From positions 496,001 through 560,000 of the forward strand of contig NZ_JABBGB010000003.1 in NCBI RefSeq assembly GCF_012927185.1: 64,000 nt of DNA. Direction: 5' to 3'. A model generated the notes under the pieces. That model did not search any database. It saw only the letters and a program-made list of their open reading frames with translations, and had not been told where the DNA came from. Below, piece after piece: positions 59,326-64,000 of the stretch. The first letter of the stretch is position 1. The number at the start of each line of letters is the position of its first letter. The position numbers and the translations under genes were made by a program. The DNA is from Pseudoflavitalea sp. G-6-1-2 (lineage in GTDB: Bacteria > Bacteroidota > Bacteroidia > Chitinophagales > Chitinophagaceae).

Positions 59326-60165
59326 ATGGCACTTAAGAAATACAAACCGATCACCGCAGGTACCCGTTGGAGAATTGGGAATGCGTATGCTGAGATCACT
59401 ACCAACGAACCTGAAAAATCACTGCTGGAATCTACTTCCGGAACTGGTGGACGTAACGCACAAGGCCGCAGGTCTATGCGCTATATCGGTGGCGGTAACA
59501 AAAAGATGTATCGTAAGATCGACTTCAAGAGAAACAAAAATGGCATCAAAGCCGCTGTAGCTTCTATTGAGTACGATCCAAACCGTACTGCATTCATCGC
59601 TCTCCTGAACTATGTTGATGGTGAGAAAAGATATATTCTGGCTCCTCAGGGTCTGCAAGTAGGTTCTACCGTTGAAAGCGGACCTGCAGTAGCTCCTGAA
59701 GTTGGAAACGCTCTCCAGATGAAGAACATCCCTCTCGGTACCAACATCCACAACATTGAGATGCAACCTGGTCAGGGTGGTAAACTGGTTCGTTCTGCAG
59801 GTACTTCTGCTCAACTGACCAACAAAGAAGAGAAATATGCTGTGTTGAAAATGCCTTCAGGTGAACTGAGAAAGGTACTGATCAACTGCTTCGCTACCGT
59901 AGGTATCGTGAGCAATGGCGATCATAACCTCGAGATGATGGGTAAGGCCGGCCGTAACCGTTGGAAAGGTATCCGCCCACGTACCCGTGGTGTTGCGATG
60001 AACCCTGTAGATCACCCGATGGGTGGTGGTGAAGGTCGCGCTTCAGGTGGTCACCCACGTAGCAGAACCAGCAAATACGCTAAGGGTCTGAAATCACGTA
60101 CACGTGGAAAAGGCAGCGATAAGCTGATCATCCAACGTAAGAACGGTAAAAAATTAGCAAAGTAA
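59326..60165 (+). CDS. rplB: 50S ribosomal protein L2
   Basis: 279 residues. [18 protein letters not shown] start, [37 protein letters not shown] and the C-terminal [23 protein letters not shown] with the histidine region near the peptidyl transferase centre. The C-terminus is basic. L2 is needed for subunit association. Spacer to rplW 78 bp, to rpsS 25 bp. Confidence 0.98.
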   Translation: MALKKYKPITAGTRWRIGNAYAEITTNEPEKSLLESTSGTGGRNAQGRRSMRYIGGGNKKMYRKIDFKRNKNGIKAAVASIEYDPNRTAFIALLNYVDGEKRYILAPQGLQVGSTVESGPAVAPEVGNALQMKNIPLGTNIHNIEMQPGQGGKLVRSAGTSAQLTNKEEKYAVLKMPSGELRKVLINCFATVGIVSNGDHNLEMMGKAGRNRWKGIRPRTRGVAMNPVDHPMGGGEGRASGGHPRSRTSKYAKGLKSRTRGKGSDKLIIQRKNGKKLAK

Positions 60166-60190
60166 ATTCTCAACTTCAAATTAATCAGAT

Positions 60191-60463
60191 ATGGCTCGTT
60201 CGATAAAAAAAGGTCCTTATGTGGCGGCGAAACTGGAACAAAGAGTTCTGGCCATCAATGAAGGAAAAGCCAAGAAAGGTGTGCTCAAAACATGGAGCCG
60301 CCGTTCTACCATCACTCCTGATTTTGTAGGACATACACTGGCTGTGCACAACGGTAACAAATTCATCCCTGTATACGTGACTGAATTTATGGTAGGTCAC
60401 AAACTGGGCGAGTTTGCACCAACGCGCAACTTCAGAGGACACTCAAGTAAAAAAGTAGCTTAA
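60191..60463 (+). CDS. rpsS: 30S ribosomal protein S19
   Basis: 90 residues. [71 protein letters not shown]. It forms a complex with S13 in the 30S head. A TTCAAATT motif stands 8 nt before the start. Confidence 0.98.
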   Translation: MARSIKKGPYVAAKLEQRVLAINEGKAKKGVLKTWSRRSTITPDFVGHTLAVHNGNKFIPVYVTEFMVGHKLGEFAPTRNFRGHSSKKVA

Positions 60464-60474
60464 TCAAAATAGTT

Positions 60475-60528
60475 ACTGGTTGCAGGTTACCTGGAGAAAC
60501 AGGAAACCGGTAACCGGGAACCAGAAAC
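60475..60528 (+). repeat. Heptamer-type tandem repeat and hairpin in the rpsS-rplV spacer
   Basis: Tandem degenerate heptamers GGAAACC, GGTAACC, GGGAACC run from 60501 to 60521, then AGAAACA. With GGTTACC (60484-60490) and CTGGTT (60475-60480) they form a hairpin: CTGGTT pairs with AACCAG (60518-60523) and GGTTACC with GGTAACC (60508-60514), with a symmetric 3-nt internal loop. Confidence 0.6.
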
Positions 60529-60538
60529 AAGAATTACA

Positions 60539-60883
60539 ATGGAAGCAGTAGCTAAACTTAGAAATTATCCCACGTCTCCCCGCAGAATGCGTCTGCTGGC
60601 CGATGAGATCCGTGGCATGGCAGTAGAAAAAGCGCTGGCATTGCTGGAGCACCATCCGCAACATTCTGCAACGCCATTAGGCAAATTGCTGAAAAGTGCA
60701 GTAAGCAACTGGGAGCAGAAGAATGAAGGAAAAAGTGCAGCAGATGCCAACCTGGTGGTAAAAACAATCTTCGTTGATGGAGCCCGCACCCTGAAAAGGA
60801 TGTTACCTGCACCTCAGGGAAGAGCGTACCGCCTTCGCAAGCGCAGCAATCACGTGACGATCATTGTAGACGCTAAAAACTAA
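60539..60883 (+). CDS. rplV: 50S ribosomal protein L22
   Basis: 114 residues. [27 protein letters not shown], then [13 protein letters not shown]. The tunnel beta-hairpin [33 protein letters not shown] is intact, with no change in the segment where macrolide-resistance deletions occur. The spacer in front holds a hairpin-forming tandem repeat. Confidence 0.97.
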   Translation: MEAVAKLRNYPTSPRRMRLLADEIRGMAVEKALALLEHHPQHSATPLGKLLKSAVSNWEQKNEGKSAADANLVVKTIFVDGARTLKRMLPAPQGRAYRLRKRSNHVTIIVDAKN

Positions 60884-60968
60884 ACGAAAAAGATCTGTGT
60901 ACGATCAGTGCAGCATGAGCGGTGGTAAAAGCAGATCAACAAATTTTCAAATTTTCAAATTCTAATAA

Positions 60969-61790
60969 ATGGGTCAGAAAACAAATCCTATTGGTGCCAG
61001 GTTGGGAATTATCCGCGGTTGGGAGTCTAACTGGTATGGAAACAAGAAAGATTTTTCTACCAAGTTGATCGAGGATAACAAGATCAGAACGTACTTGAAT
61101 GCCCGTATCAACAAGGGAGGAATCGCAAAGATCGTTATCGAGCGTACGCTGAACAAGCTGATCGTTACGATCCACACTTCCAAGCCCGGTATCATCATAG
61201 GTAAAGGCGGTGGCGAAGTAGACCGTATCAAGGAAGAGCTGAAAAAGCTGACTGGTAAAGATGATGTTCAGATCAACATCCTCGAAATCCGTCGCCCTGA
61301 GCTCGATGCCATGATCGTAGGCGATACCATTGCCCGTCAGATCGAAAATCGTATCAACTATAAAAGAGCTATCAAGATGGCGATCGCTTCTGCTCTCCGC
61401 ATGGGTGCTGAAGGTATCAAAATCAAAGTTGGTGGCCGTCTGGGTGGATCTGAGATCGCCCGTACCGAAGAAATCAAACAAGGTCGTACTCCTCTGCATA
61501 CCCTGCGTATGGATATCGACTATGCTAACGTATTTGCACTCACTGTTTACGGAAAGATCGGTATCAAGGTATGGATCTGTAAAGGTGAAGTTCTTGGCAA
61601 ACGCGACCTCAACCCCAACTTCGTAGCAGGTAAGGGTGAAGGAGATGCACGTCAGGAAGGTGGCCGCTCACATCATGGTGGAGACAGAAGAGACGATCGT
61701 CGTGGTGGTGGAGACCGTCGCGGTGGTGGAGACAGAAGAGACAACCGTGGTGGTGGCGGTGGACAACGCCGTGACAACAGGAAAGCATAA
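60969..61790 (+). CDS. rpsC: 30S ribosomal protein S3 with Gly/Arg/Asp-rich C-terminal tail
   Basis: 273 residues. [26 protein letters not shown], the KH domain ([26 protein letters not shown], with the GKGG loop), and [20 protein letters not shown] of the C-terminal domain. S3 lines the mRNA entry and has helicase activity with S4 and S5. The last about 50 residues are an extension rich in Gly, Arg and Asp ([33 protein letters not shown]) that resembles an RGG-type RNA-binding tail. Two tandem TTCAAATT copies lie just before the start. Confidence 0.97.
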   Translation: MGQKTNPIGARLGIIRGWESNWYGNKKDFSTKLIEDNKIRTYLNARINKGGIAKIVIERTLNKLIVTIHTSKPGIIIGKGGGEVDRIKEELKKLTGKDDVQINILEIRRPELDAMIVGDTIARQIENRINYKRAIKMAIASALRMGAEGIKIKVGGRLGGSEIARTEEIKQGRTPLHTLRMDIDYANVFALTVYGKIGIKVWICKGEVLGKRDLNPNFVAGKGEGDARQEGGRSHHGGDRRDDRRGGGDRRGGGDRRDNRGGGGGQRRDNRKA

Positions 61791-61876
61791 CCGAAGCAAA
61801 AGGGCAGTTTGAAGGATGCCCTGAGAAAAAGGGACCTTCAGATTACCAAATTCACAAATTTTCAAATTGTTTATAA

Positions 61877-62296
61877 ATGTTACAGCCTAAAAGAACGAAA
61901 CACAGGAAAGCGCAGAAAGGACGCATCCGGGAAGTAGCAAAGCGTGGCTCTACCATCGCTTTTGGTTCTTTCGCTTTGAAGGCCCTCGAACCAATCTGGT
62001 TAACCAACCGTCAGATCGAAGCGGCCCGTCAGGCAATGACCCGTGCTATGAAGCGTGAAGGTAATGTGTGGATCCGCATTTTCCCTGATAAACCAGTTAC
62101 CCGCAAACCACAGGAAGTGCGGATGGGTAAAGGTAAAGGTAACCCTGAATTCTGGGCTGCTGTGGTTGAACCAGGTCGTATCCTGTTTGAAGCAGACGGT
62201 GTTACACTCCAGACCGCTAAAGAAGCACTGGAACTGGCTGCTCAGAAACTGCCGATCAAGACCAAGTTCATTGTACGCAGAGACTATCAAGCATAA
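61877..62296 (+). CDS. rplP: 50S ribosomal protein L16
   Basis: 139 residues. [77 protein letters not shown] and [15 protein letters not shown]16 lies near the A-site and helps organise the 50S. TTCAAATT stands 8 nt before the start. Spacer after rpsC 86 bp. Confidence 0.98.
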   Translation: MLQPKRTKHRKAQKGRIREVAKRGSTIAFGSFALKALEPIWLTNRQIEAARQAMTRAMKREGNVWIRIFPDKPVTRKPQEVRMGKGKGNPEFWAAVVEPGRILFEADGVTLQTAKEALELAAQKLPIKTKFIVRRDYQA

Positions 62297-62363
62297 TTTG
62301 ATTCATGAGGTGCAGCGTTAGCCGCCGATTCAATCAAATCTTCAAATTCTCAAACAGAGTATT

Positions 62364-62573
62364 ATGTCTAAGAAAATAGAATTCGTAAAGAGCCTGACAG
62401 ACCTGAGTGCTGCAGATCTGAAAGCAAGGATCCAGGAAGACGAGCTTCGTCTGAAGAAACTGGAGTTTGCTCATGCCATCTCTCCACTGGAGAACCCCAT
62501 GAGCATCCGCAGTCTCCGCAAGGATATTGCACGCCTGAAAACAATGCTGACACAAAAGCTGGCACAGGCTTAA
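62364..62573 (+). CDS. rpmC: 50S ribosomal protein L29
   Basis: 69 residues, two helices in the usual coiled hairpin: FVKSLTDLSAADLKARIQEDELRLKKLEFAHAIS and the conserved PLENPMSIRSLRKDIARLKTMLTQK. Located near the tunnel exit with L23. TTCAAATT lies 15 nt before the start. Confidence 0.97.
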   Translation: MSKKIEFVKSLTDLSAADLKARIQEDELRLKKLEFAHAISPLENPMSIRSLRKDIARLKTMLTQKLAQA

Positions 62574-62580
62574 ATGTAAG

Positions 62581-62630
62581 ATCTGAAAGCCTGATCTGAG
62601 GAGAAGAAAAGGTGAGTAGGTTTTCAGACT
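62581..62630 (+). other. Stem-loop in the rpmC-rpsQ spacer
   Basis: TCTGAAA near 62582 and TTTCAGA near 62624 are perfect inverted arms around about 35 nt. No T-run follows. It may fold in the polycistronic mRNA. Confidence 0.35.
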
Positions 62631-62658
62631 AAAACAATCAAACTTTCAAATTACTAAG

Positions 62659-62916
62659 ATGACTGAAAGAAATTTGCGGAAAACAAAAACAGGAATAGTT
62701 ACCAGCAACAAAATGGTAAAAACTATCACTGTAGCCGTAGAAAGAAAAGTAAAACACCCTATTTACGGCAAGTTCGTAAAGAAAACTACTAAGTTCCACG
62801 CTCATGACGAAAAGGATGAGTGCACAGTAGGTGATGTGGTGAGAATCATGGAAACCCGCCCTCTCAGCAAAACAAAACGCTGGAGACTGGTAGAAGTGAT
62901 CGAGAAAGCGAAGTAG
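62659..62916 (+). CDS. rpsQ: 30S ribosomal protein S17
   Basis: 85 residues. [51 protein letters not shown], then [28 protein letters not shown], the standard OB-fold S17. TTCAAATT stands 6 nt before the start. Confidence 0.98.
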   Translation: MTERNLRKTKTGIVTSNKMVKTITVAVERKVKHPIYGKFVKKTTKFHAHDEKDECTVGDVVRIMETRPLSKTKRWRLVEVIEKAK

Positions 62917-62997
62917 TAAAGAAGTTAGCTATTGGCGATTAGCGTAGCTGACACCTCAATTATAATTTATCATTAGCTGTTGGCTGCAATGCCTGAT

Positions 62998-63018
62998 AGC
63001 TAAAAGCTAAAAGCTAAA
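62998..63018 (+). repeat. Three tandem AGCTAAA heptamers before rplN
   Basis: AGCTAAA is repeated exactly three times, ending 3 nt before the rplN start codon. The upstream part of the 105-bp spacer holds related pieces (TTAGCTATTGGCGATTAGC near 62926, TTAGCTGTTGGCTGC near 62973) that could pair with the AGCTAAA run. Confidence 0.7.
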
Positions 63019-63021
63019 ACA

Positions 63022-63390
63022 ATGATTCAGCAAGAAAGCAGATTAAACGTAGCTGATAATAGTGGCGCCAAAGAAGTGTTGTGCATTCGTGTGCTGGGTA
63101 ACAGCGGACAGGATTATGCCAAGATCGGCGATAAGATCGTGGTTACCGTTAAAGACGCCATCCCTGCAGGCGGTATCAAAAAAGGTACTGTTGTTAAAGC
63201 GGTGATCGTTCGCACAAAAAACAAACTGCGCCGTAAAGACGGATCTTATATCCGTTTCGACGACAACGCAGTAGTACTTCTGAACGCATCCGATGAGCCA
63301 CGTGGTACACGTATCTTCGGACCAGTTGCCAGAGAGCTGCGTGATAAAGGTTACATGAAAATTATTTCACTGGCACCTGAAGTACTGTAA
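63022..63390 (+). CDS. rplN: 50S ribosomal protein L14
   Basis: 122 residues. [107 protein letters not shown]. Start of the spc part of the cluster. Its start codon is directly preceded by the AGCTAAA repeat. Confidence 0.98.
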   Translation: MIQQESRLNVADNSGAKEVLCIRVLGNSGQDYAKIGDKIVVTVKDAIPAGGIKKGTVVKAVIVRTKNKLRRKDGSYIRFDDNAVVLLNASDEPRGTRIFGPVARELRDKGYMKIISLAPEVL

Positions 63391-63464
63391 GCGAATTCAC
63401 TCCACCGCAAGGTGACAGCGAATAACGAAGAACAACATTCTCATACGAGATAAAGCATAAGAAA

Positions 63465-63803
63465 ATGAGCAACAGATTCAAACCTAAGTTCAACATTAAA
63501 AAAGGCGATACAGTAGTTGTGATTGCCGGAGACGATAAAGATGCAACCAAGCCCCGCAAAGTGCTGGAAGTATTTCCAGACAAAGAGCGTGTACTTGTTG
63601 AAGGCGTAAACATCGTTACCCGTCACACCAAGCCTTCTGCGCGTAATACCAAAGGCGGTATCGTTAAGCGCGAAGCGGCTATTCACATTTCCAATGTGAT
63701 GCTGTTCGACGCCAAAAAAGGTGAAGGTAGCCGAATCAAGCGTACACGCGAAAACGGTAAACTCGTTCGCGTTACCAAAAAATCCGGCGAAATCATTAAA
63801 TAA
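63465..63803 (+). CDS. rplX: 50S ribosomal protein L24
   Basis: 112 residues. FKPKFNIKKGDTVVVIAGDDKDATKPRKVLEVFPDKERVLVEGVNIVTRHTKPS with the KOW motif near the start, then KGGIVKREAAIHISNVMLFDAKK. L24 starts 50S assembly. It follows rplN after 74 bp. Confidence 0.98.
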   Translation: MSNRFKPKFNIKKGDTVVVIAGDDKDATKPRKVLEVFPDKERVLVEGVNIVTRHTKPSARNTKGGIVKREAAIHISNVMLFDAKKGEGSRIKRTRENGKLVRVTKKSGEIIK

Positions 63804-63898
63804 GTTAATCTGTCCGCCGGCTCTCATCCCCTGCAAGGGACTGATGAAAGCACTTAGTCCGGGCAGGGCCGATATAATAAAGGATAAACTTTACAGAC

Positions 63899-64000
63899 AT
63901 GAGCACAACAAAATATACTCCGAGGTTAGCAGATAAGTACAAACAAGAAGTTGTACCTGCCCTCATGAAACGTTTCAGCTACGGCACTGTGATGCAGGTT
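63899..64000 (+). CDS. rplE: 50S ribosomal protein L5 (partial, runs off the right edge)
   Basis: The ATG at 63899 opens 34 codons to the window end: STTKYTPRLADKYKQEVVPAL and MKRFSYGTVMQV, the normal L5 N-terminus (Y.PRL...Y...V.P.L...F.Y....QV). L5 contacts 5S rRNA and the P-site tRNA. The next genes of the spc string would follow outside the window. Confidence 0.93.
   Translation, partial: MSTTKYTPRLADKYKQEVVPALMKRFSYGTVMQV

Noticed and set aside
1-64000. tRNA, rRNA, CRISPR arrays, insertion sequences, integrases, phage genes
   Set aside because: None was found by reading; no cloverleaf, repeat-spacer pattern, transposase motif or terminal inverted repeats could be supported.

Overview
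The window looks like a chromosomal segment of a Bacteroidota bacterium, most likely family Chitinophagaceae. The reasons are: SusC/SusD pairs preceded by FecI-type sigma and FecR-type anti-sigma genes; a type IX secretion (T9SS) sorting domain; promoters of the Bacteroidota type (TTG, about 20 nt, then TAnnTTTG); almost no Shine-Dalgarno sequences; and many DUF5686/TlpA/GLPGLI-type exported proteins. No tRNA, rRNA, CRISPR array, insertion sequence or phage gene was seen.

Layout. 1-2.5 kb: a large secreted modular protein running off the left edge, an NTF2-like protein and a possible 57-codon gene. 2.7-6.3 kb: pyrG and yidC. 6.4-17.1 kb: a first Sus-like locus (ECF sigma, FecR, SusC with STN domain, SusD, DUF4843 lipoprotein, PKD-like lipoprotein, TlpA-like thioredoxin). 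17.2-25 kb: a DUF5686 surface protein, a GLPGLI-like exported protein, a TPR protein, and an overlapping phosphosulfolactate synthase-like gene/aroE pair. 25-29.5 kb: a compact minus-strand run of seven genes including a second kind of ECF sigma/anti-sigma pair, rdgB, a thioesterase, a HolD/UDG-like protein and an HNH nuclease. 29.8-31.9 kb: ilvE, then rpsL-rpsG ended by a strong terminator. 32.4-37.8 kb: a lipoprotein, an S8 protease with a T9SS domain, and fusA with its own promoter and terminator. 37.9-49.5 kb: a second Sus-like locus (ECF sigma, FecR, SusC, SusD, thioredoxin) and a GH38 alpha-mannosidase. 49.5-51.3 kb: a TPP-riboswitch operon with a PnuT-type thiamine transporter and an acyl-CoA-dehydrogenase-like flavoprotein. 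51.6-56.6 kb: a DPP-IV-like peptidase and three tandem paralogous lipoproteins. 56.8-64 kb: rpsJ, then the S10/spc ribosomal gene series to the start of rplE.

How it works together. The conserved str-S10 gene string is broken into three transcription units (rpsL-rpsG, fusA, rpsJ onward) with about 3.7 kb and 19 kb of unrelated exported-protein genes between them. Each unit has its own TACCTTTG promoter. The two Sus loci are probably substrate-responsive: the STN domain of the transporter would signal through the membrane anti-sigma to the sigma factor.

The least expected signals are: antisense-oriented intrinsic terminators at the same place (FecR/SusC junction) in both Sus loci; a flavoprotein of unknown role under thiamine control; a terminator or attenuator plus a long structured leader between rpsJ and rplC; a repeated TTCAAATT motif just before six ribosomal start codons; and short tandem repeats in ribosomal gene spacers. 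All calls were made by eye from the sequence, without database searches.
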